Source: Oricola indica (GTDB lineage: Bacteria > Pseudomonadota > Alphaproteobacteria > Rhizobiales > Rhizobiaceae). From it: a stretch of 64,000 bases of DNA. The position numbers and the translations under genes are program-made. Numbering within the stretch: the stretch's first letter is position 1; each line of letters starts with the position of its first letter. This document shows positions 35,814 to 44,782 of this stretch, one piece after another. The notes below the pieces were generated by a model. The model searched no databases, was not told the origin of the DNA, and saw only the letters and a list, made by a program, of their open reading frames with translations. The stretch is taken from the NCBI RefSeq assembly GCF_019966595.1, contig NZ_JAINFJ010000006.1, positions 179,364 through 243,363 of the forward strand. The letters run 5' to 3'.

Positions 35814-36941
35814 ATGGCCACGCTTCAACTGGAAAATATCTCGAAATCCATTGGCGCCATCGACATTATTCGCAATGTCGATCTCGAGGTTGCCGATGGC
35901 GAATTCATAGTTTTCGTTGGGCCTTCGGGCTGCGGAAAATCGACACTGTTGCGGATGATCGCCGGTCTCGACGACGTCAGCGACGGCAATATTCGCATCG
36001 GTGGCGAGATCTGTAACGACGAGTCTCCCAAGGAGCGCGGCATTGCCATGGTCTTCCAGACCTATGCGCTTTATCCGCACAAGACGGTCTACCAGAACAT
36101 GGCGTTCGCCCTCAAACTGTCGAGACGACCAAAAGACGAGATCGACCGGCGCATCAGGGACGCAGCGAAGATACTCCAGATGGAGCAATTGCTTGAGCGA
36201 AAGCCTGGGCAACTTTCGGGCGGCCAACGGCAGCGCGTTGCGATCGGGCGCGCGATCGTCCGCAATCCAAAAGTATTCCTGTTCGACGAACCGTTATCGA
36301 ACCTTGATGCGGCCTTGCGCGTGAGCATGCGCCGAGAGATCGCCCGGCTGCATGCCCGACTCGAAGCAACGATGATCTACGTTACCCATGACCAGGTGGA
36401 AGCGATGACACTCGCGGACCGCATCGTCGTGCTGGATGCCGGCGAAGTGCAGCAGGTCGGAACGCCGCTGGAGCTCTATCATGCGCCACGCAATCTGTTC
36501 GTTGCGGGGTTCCTGGGATCTCCGAAGATGAACTTCGTCGATTGTCGAGTGGTCTCAGCGGATGCGACAGGTTTACGCGTGGCGAGCGACGAATTCGGCG
36601 AGAGCCACATCCCGGTTGGAGACAGTCGGGGGGCGAGAGCGGGGGAAGGTGTGACGCTGGGTATCCGGCCGGAAGATCTGGTTCTCGAGCCTGCGGAAAA
36701 AGAAACAGGAAACGCGACAATTTCCCTTGTCGAAGAACTCGGTGACGAAACGCTTGTGGAGGCGGTTTCTCCGATGGGTACCGAGTTGGTCATCAAGGCG
36801 CGCGAGCGATCCGAATTGCATGCGGGTGACGAGGTCCGTCTGACTTTCCCGTATTCTGCCGCACATCTCTTCGATGCAAATGGACTTGCCTTCGAGAGAA
36901 GCGAGTCAGCGCATGCAGAACTGCCTGTGGTTTCCTCGTGA
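35814..36941 (+). CDS. ABC transporter ATP-binding protein (UgpC/MalK type), amino-sugar importer
   Basis: A 375-aa ATPase: Walker A GPSGCGKST, signature LSGGQRQR, Walker B VFLFDEP, H-loop VTHDQ, and a TOBE-type domain from about residue 240 with GIRPEDLVLE. Last gene of the amino-sugar operon, 23 bp after the deaminase, and the only ATPase available for the permeases at 30527-32283. Confidence 0.93.
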   Translation: MATLQLENISKSIGAIDIIRNVDLEVADGEFIVFVGPSGCGKSTLLRMIAGLDDVSDGNIRIGGEICNDESPKERGIAMVFQTYALYPHKTVYQNMAFALKLSRRPKDEIDRRIRDAAKILQMEQLLERKPGQLSGGQRQRVAIGRAIVRNPKVFLFDEPLSNLDAALRVSMRREIARLHARLEATMIYVTHDQVEAMTLADRIVVLDAGEVQQVGTPLELYHAPRNLFVAGFLGSPKMNFVDCRVVSADATGLRVASDEFGESHIPVGDSRGARAGEGVTLGIRPEDLVLEPAEKETGNATISLVEELGDETLVEAVSPMGTELVIKARERSELHAGDEVRLTFPYSAAHLFDANGLAFERSESAHAELPVVSS

Positions 36942-36949
36942 CCGTATAT

Positions 36950-37320
36950 CGGCGCCGCGAGGCACCGGGTGTCGGCGTCGACCAGTCCTTTCGTCATGCA
37001 GAAACCTTCCCTGTTGGCATCGTCGATCGCCTGGATGAAATTATCCAGTTCGATTTTGCGCATCGGGAAGGACAAGATCTTCCGGTGAAACGAGGTTTTC
37101 GATTTCCGCTCGGCCCAAGGCAGGCAATAGTCGGCCCGATGCGGTACAATGAATCGGTATCTGTAGGCCAACGGCCGAACTGATCCAGAAGAGGCTCGAA
37201 CCGGGCGCCATCTGGATGATCGTGTAGCGCCCGCTCGGCGTCATTCAGAATTCGGCGGTCTTGGGGGCTCCGATCAGGTGGTCCAGGCTGAAGGTTAGCG
37301 CATGGTCGCTGTCGGTCCAT
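36950..37320 (-). pseudogene. Remnant of an IclR-family regulator
   Basis: On the minus strand two frames together resemble the IclR ligand-binding domain. Codons from about 37240 to 37075 read GRYTIIQMAP, then VGLQIPIHCTASGRLL and GRAEIENLVSPEDL. Then, after a frame change, come LDNFIQAIDDANREGF and TRCLAAPIYG, which matches the conserved end of that domain. Both ends are missing: the HTH region is only a weak trace and the end abuts the ATPase gene. At least one frameshift plus truncation make it non-functional. Confidence 0.72.
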
Positions 37321-37442
37321 GTGGATGATGATGCTTTCCGGTGCGGTTGGACCGTCTCACGAATTCAAGGAATCAGATTCTCGGGTGATCGCCTGCTGTG
37401 CCGGGAGATTGGCGCATGCAGACATCGGCTGCAAATTTCCGT

Positions 37443-37470
37443 TTGATTTTTTATTTTTTATTTTTTACAA
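37443..37470. repeat. AT-rich tandem motif before the sugar-acid operon
   Basis: Three near-copies of a 7-nt ATTTTTT unit, in a window otherwise rich in GC. It lies 30-58 bp upstream of the 37501 start, where an UP-element or promoter would sit. Confidence 0.45.
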
Positions 37471-37500
37471 ACTGCGAAACGATATGGGAGGCCGCCTCGA

Positions 37501-38700
37501 ATGCGGATCAAGTCTGTTCGCGCAATTCCGCTTTATGTTTCCTTCGCCAAGATGTGGGGTGGGGCGGACAAGGTTCCGGACTCCGTGCTCCGACCGGCGG
37601 CGCATTTTCGGCGCATACCTCGTTCCGGTCAGTTCTCCACGATCATCCTTGTCGAGGAGGAGGGCGGGGTTACGGGGACCGGCGAAGCGTTCGGTCTTCC
37701 CTACTCTCCGGCTACGACCGCGCTGATCAACAATCTGATCGCTCCGGCGCTCGTGGGGCGTGAACTGGACAGTCCGTCCGAGTGTCTCGCGGATTTCTAC
37801 AATTACTTCATTTCGATGGGGCACACTCGGGGGTTCTCGATGGAGGCCCTCGGTGGCATCGACATCGCGTTGTGGGACCTTAAGGCCCGGGCGGCGGGGC
37901 AGCCGCTGGCGGTGCATCTCGGCGGCAAGATCGCGCCTGTGCCGCTCTATGTCAGCCCTATTCCGTTTCTCGAGAAGGAAGAAGAGTCGGCGCAACGTGC
38001 GCGCGAGTTCGTCGAGAGCGGATACCGTGCGGTCAAGCTCAAGATCGGCCGCGCGGTGGCGCAGGACATCGCCCATACGGCTGCCGTAAGGGATGCTGTC
38101 GGCCCGGATGTCCAGGTGATGCTGGACGCGAATTGCGGCCACGAAGTCGACGACGCGATTGATCTTGCCAAGGGTCTCGACGGTCTCGATGTCGCATGGC
38201 TCGAGGAGCCGATAAAGCCCGAGCGCTCCCGTGATCTCGCCCGCATTCGCGAGGTTGCGACCATGCCCATCGCAGCCGGTGAAAACGACTATGTTCTGCC
38301 GAGTTTCGAGGAGCTCGTGCACAGCGGGGCCGTCGATGTTCTGCAGCCGAATATCACCCGGGTCGGCGTTTCCGGCATGATGGCGATTGGCGAATTGTGC
38401 AAGAGGCACGGCCTTGATCTTGCGCCCCACGGAGTGGGGTCCGGGATCGGGGTCTCGGCCGCTCTCCATACCTGTTGTGCGGCGCAGGCGTTCAGCATCT
38501 ACGAGGCCAATCGTCTCCCCAATCCGCTGCGTGACGACATTCCGGTGTACCCGATCGATATACGAGACGGTCTCGGCTTTCTGTCCGACAGGCCGGGCCA
38601 TGGTTGCGAAATCGATTGGGATCGCGCGGCGGAATACGAGGTCGCCGACGGTAACATCCTTGGTGAGCAGGAGGGCCGGAATGCAACAGTCAAACAGTAG
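37501..38700 (+). CDS. Mandelate racemase/muconate lactonising-type enolase-superfamily enzyme
   Basis: A 399-aa enzyme with the complete mandelate-racemase-like catalytic set: Lys179-x-Lys181 (AVKLKIG), metal ligands Asp209 (MLDAN), Glu235 (WLEEP) and Glu261 (AAGEN), and His310 (APHG). It probably racemises or dehydrates a sugar acid. GGGAGG lies 10 bp upstream of the ATG. The following GntR gene overlaps its 3' end by 20 bp. The adjoining importer suggests an imported acid substrate. Confidence 0.88.
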   Translation: MRIKSVRAIPLYVSFAKMWGGADKVPDSVLRPAAHFRRIPRSGQFSTIILVEEEGGVTGTGEAFGLPYSPATTALINNLIAPALVGRELDSPSECLADFYNYFISMGHTRGFSMEALGGIDIALWDLKARAAGQPLAVHLGGKIAPVPLYVSPIPFLEKEEESAQRAREFVESGYRAVKLKIGRAVAQDIAHTAAVRDAVGPDVQVMLDANCGHEVDDAIDLAKGLDGLDVAWLEEPIKPERSRDLARIREVATMPIAAGENDYVLPSFEELVHSGAVDVLQPNITRVGVSGMMAIGELCKRHGLDLAPHGVGSGIGVSAALHTCCAAQAFSIYEANRLPNPLRDDIPVYPIDIRDGLGFLSDRPGHGCEIDWDRAAEYEVADGNILGEQEGRNATVKQ

Positions 38701-39397
38701 TGATGATGACCGCGGGACGCTGATGGGCGCGCCGGGAGAGAAGCTCGCCGATGCGCTTTACGCGAGCATCCGCGACGAGGTTATCTTCGGAACCGATGTC
38801 GGCGCCGGAGAGCGCATTTACCCCAAAGGTTTGTCGGAACGGTTCAACGTCAGTCCGACGCCCGTTCGCGAGGCGCTCATGCGGCTGGCCGCTGAGGGTT
38901 ATATCGAGAGTATCCCGCGTCGGGGTTTTCGAATCCGCAAGCCGTCACCGCAACAGGTGCGGGATCTTTGGGAGGTCCGTCTCGGGCTGGAAGTGAATGC
39001 CGGAGAGCTTGCCATCATGCGAATGAAGGCCGGCGAAATCGTCGCCGATGTCGTCAAGCCGCTGCTGCAGATCGTGGAGCAGGCGGATAGCGACTGGGAG
39101 CGGCTTTCGGGGCGTCAGCAGATCGAACTGAATACGAAGTTTCATTCGCGGATCGTCGAATTGTCCGGGAACGCGATGCTTCAATCGATCTACCAGAGCA
39201 TCCAGCTTCAGTATGTCAGCAGCCGCGTGCGCCATGGCGTCGACAGTTGGCGCGAACGGCGTGAAATCGAAATCCGCGAACATCGCGCAATTGTCGCCGC
39301 ACTCGCCGATCGTGACGAGGACGCGTACCGCATCGCGGCAAAGTCTCATGTCCTGCGATCGCTGAACGACGCTCTGAACGACGTTACCGCGCTCTGA
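38681..39397 (+). CDS. GntR-family regulator, FCD (FadR-like) type
   Basis: A 238-aa regulator with a GntR winged helix at about 18-85 (RFNVSPTPVREALMRLAAEG) and an FCD effector domain with the metal-binding pattern NTKFHSRIVELSGN and EHRAIVAALADRD. FCD regulators usually bind organic acids. ATG 38681 follows GGAGGG and overlaps the end of the enolase-superfamily gene; a long upstream extension to 38387 is a shadow of that gene. Probably controls the 37501-45841 genes; no palindrome was found for it. Confidence 0.9.
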   Translation: MQQSNSSDDDRGTLMGAPGEKLADALYASIRDEVIFGTDVGAGERIYPKGLSERFNVSPTPVREALMRLAAEGYIESIPRRGFRIRKPSPQQVRDLWEVRLGLEVNAGELAIMRMKAGEIVADVVKPLLQIVEQADSDWERLSGRQQIELNTKFHSRIVELSGNAMLQSIYQSIQLQYVSSRVRHGVDSWRERREIEIREHRAIVAALADRDEDAYRIAAKSHVLRSLNDALNDVTAL

Positions 39398-39437
39398 GCG
39401 TCAGTCTGCATTCACATCAAACAGGGAGGAAAATGTG

Positions 39438-40751
39438 ATGAAACGAACGATGAAAACCATGCAAAGGCTTGCTGTTGCGGGCTTGCTCGCGGCATCGACT
39501 CAATTGAGTGCCGTCGCCGCGCAGGCCGAAACGACAGTGCGCATGTGGACATTCCTCAATCCGGAAGGCACGTCCCCGCGCGAACTTGCGCTCAATCAGA
39601 TCATCGAGAATTTCGAAGCGGCGAATCCTGAAATCGACGTCGTCGTCGAACCCCAGGTCTGGGATCAGATGACGCCGAAATTTCTTGCCGCACATGGTGC
39701 GGGGAATGCGCCGGATATCATCTGGGTCGTAACCGACCTGCTGGGCGAGGCCCTGGGATCGGGCGCCCTTGCCGATCTCAATCCGCTGTTTCTCGACTCG
39801 TGGCCGGAAGAGGCAATCAAGGAGCGTCAGGACGGTTACTGGGAACGCTGCGCATGGGAAGGTGGAGTCCATTGTCTGTTCCACTCCCGTAATTACTACG
39901 GCGTGATTTACCGGAAGGATTTCCTTTCCGAGGCCGGTATCGATCCTGCTTCTCTGACCGACTGGCCGACCTTCATCGAAGCGGGCAAGAAGCTCACCAT
40001 ACGCGACGATTCGGGCAATGTGAGCCGGTGGGGCTTTGGGCAGCAGTTCAGCGAGGACCGTGCCGACGCCCAGATGATGACATCCGTGATGCTGTCCCGA
40101 CAGGGCGATCTCTTCCATGAGGACGGTCGTGCCATGTGGGCCAACCCGATCGGCGCCGAAGCGCTCAAGCTTCAGACCGAGATGGTGACCGAACACGAAA
40201 TCACGCCGCCCCAGGCCGTCACCTGGAGCGCGGAGGATCTCTACGAGCAGTTCGCGGCCGGACGTCTGGCGATGTTCACGGGCGCGGTCGTTCGCGTGTC
40301 GACCATGCAGGCGAAAGTTGGCAAGGAGAATGTCGGGTTCATGATCTGGCCGGGCGTCGACGGCAAGCCGCATTCCCCCGCGGTGATGGCTGGCTGGGCT
40401 GTCGGTGTGTGGTCGGGCAGCAAGCAGATCGATGAAGCAGCCAAATTCCTCGAATACATGGCGGGCCCGGAAGCCGACAAACTCTGGATAGAGGTCGGTG
40501 GGCAGATCCCTGCCTCCGCGAAGAACATGAGCGAAATGACCGATTTCTTCGCCAAGCCCGAGAACCAGTACATTGTCGAAGCAGCCAAGGGCATCGCCAA
40601 TTACGGATGGATCAGTCCGGTCAAGTTCGCGGTTGGCGGTTACCGCCAGGCTTTGAACAAGGCCGCGCAGAATGTCCTTTCGGGAGGAATGGACCCGATG
40701 GAGGCCCTCGAGGAAGCCGAGAAGCGGTTTAATCAGCAAAACCGGCGCTGA
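39438..40751 (+). CDS. ABC transporter substrate-binding protein
   Basis: A 437-aa family-1 binding protein. Signal peptide to about residue 30 (LAASTQLSAVAAQAE), then TTVRMWTFLNPEGTSPRE. The conserved HSRNYYGVIYRKDFLSEAGI and AGWAVGVWSGSKQIDEAAKF blocks are present. GGGAGGA precedes ATG 39438. Substrate unknown, but the operon encodes a sugar-acid-type enzyme and a GMC oxidoreductase. Confidence 0.93.
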   Translation: MKRTMKTMQRLAVAGLLAASTQLSAVAAQAETTVRMWTFLNPEGTSPRELALNQIIENFEAANPEIDVVVEPQVWDQMTPKFLAAHGAGNAPDIIWVVTDLLGEALGSGALADLNPLFLDSWPEEAIKERQDGYWERCAWEGGVHCLFHSRNYYGVIYRKDFLSEAGIDPASLTDWPTFIEAGKKLTIRDDSGNVSRWGFGQQFSEDRADAQMMTSVMLSRQGDLFHEDGRAMWANPIGAEALKLQTEMVTEHEITPPQAVTWSAEDLYEQFAAGRLAMFTGAVVRVSTMQAKVGKENVGFMIWPGVDGKPHSPAVMAGWAVGVWSGSKQIDEAAKFLEYMAGPEADKLWIEVGGQIPASAKNMSEMTDFFAKPENQYIVEAAKGIANYGWISPVKFAVGGYRQALNKAAQNVLSGGMDPMEALEEAEKRFNQQNRR

Positions 40752-40766
40752 TCGCCGGAAAAACTG

Positions 40767-40799
40767 GCGCGTCGCGAAGCTGAGGCTTGCGCGACGCGC
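40767..40799 (+). other. Intercistronic stem-loop after the binding-protein gene
   Basis: Arms GCGCGTCGCGAAGC (40767-40780) and GCTT-G-CGCGACGCGC (40785-40799) around a TGAG loop make a 14-bp stem with one bulge. No proper U-run follows (TTCTC). Confidence 0.7.
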
Positions 40800-40827
40800 T
40801 TCTCAAACCGTCCCAGGGAACCTTGAA

Positions 40828-41685
40828 ATGAAGTCGAATACCGCGGCCTTCACGTCCGTAGCGCCTGCCTTCGTGTTGACTGGCTTCGTGCTTTTCTCGC
40901 CAGTCGTCTATGCGATCTGGTTCAGTCTGCACGACATCCGATATGGCGCGGTTGGGCCGTTCGACGGGGGCGCGAACTATCTTCGGTTGTTCCAGGACTA
41001 CACGTTGCCCGGGACAATGCTGCGCACGGTCATCCACACGGGTGCGTCGGTCGTGATCACGGTGGCCATTGCCCTGGCTATTTCGGTCGGAATCGACAGG
41101 ATGAAACCGCGTGCGGCAATGATTGCGAAGATGATCGTGATCCTGCCCTGGATCACGTCCGCGGTCGTCGCCACGCTTCTGTTCAGATGGGTGTTCATCA
41201 ACGATATCGGCGTTGCATCCTATGCAGTCGGAACGTTGGTTGGCGGTGAATTCACGCCGATGACCAATTCGACCGGCGCCATGGGGCTTCTCATCTTCGT
41301 ATCGGTATGGAAGCGGCTGGGCTATGCCGTGATCGTTCTCCTCGCCGGTCTCAAGAGCATTCCCAACGAGTGCATCGAGGCGGCGCATGTCGATGGGGCG
41401 ACACCCTGGCAAGTGTTCCGGCTGGTCACGCTGCCGCTTCTCAAGACCCCCATGTTGCTCGTCGTCGTCGTGCTGATGCTGGCGAATATCAATACGGTCG
41501 AAACTCCGCTTGTCCTGACCGGGGGTGGCCCAAACGATGCCACCCGCATTCTCGCCCTCGAGGTTTATGAGCGTGCGTTCGCCATCTTCGATCTCGGCTC
41601 CGCTACGGCGCTTGCCTTGGTCATGTTCGCCGCGAACATCTTCATGGTTCTCGCTTACGTCCGCCTGACCGGCTGGAAGGCTTGA
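40828..41685 (+). CDS. Sugar ABC transporter permease (MalF type)
   Basis: A 285-aa inner-membrane protein with six predicted segments starting FVLTGFVLFSPVVYAIWFSL. The EAA loop reads EAAHVDGATPWQVFRLVTLP. ATG 40828 gives the family N-terminus; the longer frame to 40672 runs into the binding-protein gene. Second gene of the importer set. Confidence 0.92.
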   Translation: MKSNTAAFTSVAPAFVLTGFVLFSPVVYAIWFSLHDIRYGAVGPFDGGANYLRLFQDYTLPGTMLRTVIHTGASVVITVAIALAISVGIDRMKPRAAMIAKMIVILPWITSAVVATLLFRWVFINDIGVASYAVGTLVGGEFTPMTNSTGAMGLLIFVSVWKRLGYAVIVLLAGLKSIPNECIEAAHVDGATPWQVFRLVTLPLLKTPMLLVVVVLMLANINTVETPLVLTGGGPNDATRILALEVYERAFAIFDLGSATALALVMFAANIFMVLAYVRLTGWKA

Positions 41686-41690
41686 GGAGA

Positions 41691-42587
41691 ATGTCCGTGC
41701 AAGCTCAAACTGCTCGCAAGTCTGCTCCAGGCACGCGCATGTCGGCCCGGCGCAGGGCGGCGAAGGTCTCGACTCAGACGCTCGTGGTCGCGCTCGTCAT
41801 ACTGCTGGTTGTCCTCAATGGGCTCCCGTTTGTTTGGGGAGTTCTGACCTCGCTGAAGTCCGAGCAGGATCTGTTCCGTTTTCCGCCTGCATTCTTCGAT
41901 TTCGCGCCGACCCTCGACAACTATCATCGTGTCGCCGCGACGGGCTTTTTCGGTAACATGCTCACGAGCTTCATCTATTGCGTCGTTGCGGTTATCACGG
42001 TTGTCGTGGTGGGGTTGCCGGCTGCATACGCATTCGATCGATACAGTTTCCCGCTGCGGCGCCCGCTGTTTCTGCTGATCATCGCCAGCATTCCGCTTTC
42101 CATCGGAGCCGCCGCGCTGCTGATCCCGACCTATATCTACTTTGTACGTCTCGGTTTGACGAATACGCCATACGTATTGCCGCTGATCTATGCTGCACAC
42201 CAGCTGCCGATGACGATCTGGATCTTGAAAGGGGCCGTCGAGAGCATTCCGCATGAGCTCGATGAGGCTGCCATTGTCGATGGCATATCCAGGGTTGGCC
42301 TGTTGTGGCGCATCGTGCTGCCGCTTTCGCGGCCCGCGCTCGCTGCGGCAAGCATCCTGGCGTTTGTCGGAACCTGGAATGAGTTCGTTGCCGGCTCGGT
42401 CATGGTCGATAGCCCCCAGCTCAAGCCGATCCAGCCGCTGGTCTACGGTTTCATCGGATTCTTCGGTCGCGAATGGGGACCTCTGACCGCCTCTGCGACC
42501 CTCGCCATGCTCCCGATCCTCTTCATTTTCATACTTTTCGGTCGGCAATTCGTAGCCGGCCTGACCAAAGGAGCAGTCAAGGGATGA
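41691..42587 (+). CDS. Sugar ABC transporter permease (MalG type)
   Basis: A 298-aa inner-membrane protein with a basic N-terminal tail of about 30 residues, six predicted segments and the loop EAAIVDGISRVGLLWRIVLP. The start follows GAGGAGA and lies 5 bp after the previous stop. Overlaps the oxidoreductase start (ATGA). Confidence 0.93.
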   Translation: MSVQAQTARKSAPGTRMSARRRAAKVSTQTLVVALVILLVVLNGLPFVWGVLTSLKSEQDLFRFPPAFFDFAPTLDNYHRVAATGFFGNMLTSFIYCVVAVITVVVVGLPAAYAFDRYSFPLRRPLFLLIIASIPLSIGAAALLIPTYIYFVRLGLTNTPYVLPLIYAAHQLPMTIWILKGAVESIPHELDEAAIVDGISRVGLLWRIVLPLSRPALAAASILAFVGTWNEFVAGSVMVDSPQLKPIQPLVYGFIGFFGREWGPLTASATLAMLPILFIFILFGRQFVAGLTKGAVKG

Positions 42588-44326
42588 GTGTTGTGTGGGA
42601 TGTTGTCATAGTCGGGGGAGGAAGCGCCGGATGTGTATTGGCCAATCGCTTGTCCGCGTCCCCGAACCGCAAGGTCCTTCTGATCGAAGCGGGGGCGGAT
42701 ATCCCGCCGGGCTCGGAATCGGATGCCATTCGCGACATCTATCCTGCACGAGCGGCATTCGATCCGGATAACCATTGGCCCGAGCTCAAGGCCTACCGCC
42801 AGCCATTCGGAAACAACACCGCAGACCGCCCGCCACTGCTCAAATACGAGCAGGCGCGCATTCTTGGCGGCGGTTCGAGCATCAATGGGCAGATGGCGAA
42901 CCGCGGAACGCCGGACGATTACGACGAATGGCAGGAACTCGGTGCCGATGGCTGGACATGGGAAACGGTTCTCCCGTTTTTCCGGAAACTGGAAACAGAC
43001 ATCGATTTCGACGGCCCGCTGCATGGTAAGGACGGTCCGATCATCATTCACCGGGTGCCTGAGGCGCAGTGGCCGGAATTCGCCAAGTGCGCGAAGTCTG
43101 CCATCGAAGCCGCCGGCTATCCAAATCTGGGTGATCAGAACGGCGTTTATACGGATGGCTGCTTCCCGATGTCGCTGTCGAACGATGGTAAGGACCGTGT
43201 CTCGACGGCGCGCGGATATCTCGGCTCGGACGTGAGAGCTCGGTCGAATCTCGAAGTCATGGCGGACACCTGCGCGAGGCGGCTCCTCACGGAAGGCCGG
43301 CGTGTCACGGGTATCGAAGTCGTCCGCAACGGCCAGCGTGTACGGATCGCTGCCCGACGTGTGGTCCTGGCCGCGGGCGCATTGCATTCTCCCGCGCTGT
43401 TGCAGAAGGCGGGTATCGGCGATGCCGGGCTTCTGCGCGAATTGGGCATCGACGTGCTGACGGATCTGCCGGGCGTCGGCGAAAACCTGCAGGAGCACCC
43501 GGGTATCTCGGTATCAGCGTTTCTCAAGCCCCATGCGAGGCTTGGTGACACGACAAGACGTCATATGCTGTTCGGTCTCCGCTACAGTTCCGACCATGCG
43601 GAATGCCCGCCATCGGACATGTACATGGCGGTAGTCGCGCGCTCTGCATGGCATCCTCTCGGACACCGTATCGGCACGATGATCTCCTGGCTTAACAAGG
43701 TGCATTCGCGCGGCTGGGTTCGAATCCAGAGCGCGAGCCCGGACGACGAGCCGGTCGCGGCGCTCAATTTCCTGAGCGATGTTCGCGATACGAACAGGCT
43801 GATCGACAGCGTGCGTCTGATGGCGACGATCCTCGCACGCCCTGAACTCGCAGAGGCAATTCAATGTGCGTCGCCATCGGCCTATAGCGGATTTGCAAAG
43901 GCGCTCGGAAAGGTAACTTTGCGCAACTATCTGCTGACCGCACCTGCCGCTGCGGCGCTCGACGTCATGCCGTTCATAAGGGACCGGTTTTTCCGCACCT
44001 TTCTCGGCAACGGTAGGTCGCTCGCGGAGATCGTCGATGATCGGGAGGCTCTCGAACAGTTCGTAAAGGCCAATGCCATCGCGCAATGGCATGTTAGCGG
44101 CACCTGCCGAATGGGTCGTTCCGACATCCGCGAAGCCGTCGTGGATCCCGCGACGATGGGAGTACACGGTGTTGAAGGCCTCCACGTCGCGGATGCGTCG
44201 GTGATGCCAACGGTCCCGCGCGCAAACACGAACATCCCGACAATCATGATTGCCGAACGTGCTTCCGAACTGATCATCGCGGAAGAGGAGGCGGCACGGC
44301 CTTCTGTCGCAGGAGTATCCGCCTGA
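42584..44326 (+). CDS. GMC-family FAD-dependent oxidoreductase
   Basis: A 580-aa glucose-methanol-choline oxidoreductase. The FAD-binding motif VVIVGGGSAGCVLANRL lies at about 7-23, GGGSSINGQMANRG at about 92-105, and the C-terminal catalytic region has AQWHVSGTCRMG and the conserved HVADASVMPTVPRANTN. No signal peptide is visible, so it acts in the cytoplasm or at the membrane inner face. It probably oxidises an alcohol group of the imported compound. Coupled to both neighbours by overlapping start and stop codons. Confidence 0.9.
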   Translation: MSVVWDVVIVGGGSAGCVLANRLSASPNRKVLLIEAGADIPPGSESDAIRDIYPARAAFDPDNHWPELKAYRQPFGNNTADRPPLLKYEQARILGGGSSINGQMANRGTPDDYDEWQELGADGWTWETVLPFFRKLETDIDFDGPLHGKDGPIIIHRVPEAQWPEFAKCAKSAIEAAGYPNLGDQNGVYTDGCFPMSLSNDGKDRVSTARGYLGSDVRARSNLEVMADTCARRLLTEGRRVTGIEVVRNGQRVRIAARRVVLAAGALHSPALLQKAGIGDAGLLRELGIDVLTDLPGVGENLQEHPGISVSAFLKPHARLGDTTRRHMLFGLRYSSDHAECPPSDMYMAVVARSAWHPLGHRIGTMISWLNKVHSRGWVRIQSASPDDEPVAALNFLSDVRDTNRLIDSVRLMATILARPELAEAIQCASPSAYSGFAKALGKVTLRNYLLTAPAAAALDVMPFIRDRFFRTFLGNGRSLAEIVDDREALEQFVKANAIAQWHVSGTCRMGRSDIREAVVDPATMGVHGVEGLHVADASVMPTVPRANTNIPTIMIAERASELIIAEEEAARPSVAGVSA

Positions 44327-44757
44327 TGCAGACGAGCTTCAACCTGGACTCAGCTGATGCCACCCTTCTGATTCAGGGCGCGATCGCGCGTTCAAACGAA
44401 ATCGATGTTCCTCAGAACATCGCCGTGGTCGATTCCGCGGGCCATCTGCTTGCGTTTCACCGCATGGATGGCGCCAAGTTCATTTCGATCGAGATAGCGA
44501 TTGCCAAGGCTTTCACGGCATCGGGCGCACGCAAGGCAACCGCGGAAATTGGCCCTGCAACCCAACCGGGACAGCCGGGATTTGGAATCCAGAATTTGCA
44601 GGCAGGGCGCTTCACGACCTTGCCCGGAGGGATTCCGGTGGTCATCGACGGAGAGGTCGCCGGCGCAATCGGTGTCAGTTCCGGCACAACTGCGCAGGAT
44701 GCGGATGTCGCGGAACACGCCATTCGATCATTCACTACGATGAGAACCGCCGCTTGA
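44326..44757 (+). CDS. GlcG/HbpS-like (DUF336) protein
   Basis: A 143-aa single-domain GlcG/HbpS-family protein: NIAVVDSAGHLLAFHRMDGAKFISIEIAIAKAFTA region (with AFHRMDGA as core) and the glycine-rich GGIPVVIDGEVAGAIGVSSG end. Some relatives bind haem or act beside glycolate oxidase; the exact role is unknown. Start overlaps the GMC stop (TGATG), so it is likely a partner of that oxidoreductase. Confidence 0.85.
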   Translation: MQTSFNLDSADATLLIQGAIARSNEIDVPQNIAVVDSAGHLLAFHRMDGAKFISIEIAIAKAFTASGARKATAEIGPATQPGQPGFGIQNLQAGRFTTLPGGIPVVIDGEVAGAIGVSSGTTAQDADVAEHAIRSFTTMRTAA

Positions 44758-44782
44758 CCGGCGAGATACAGGAGATTTGGAG

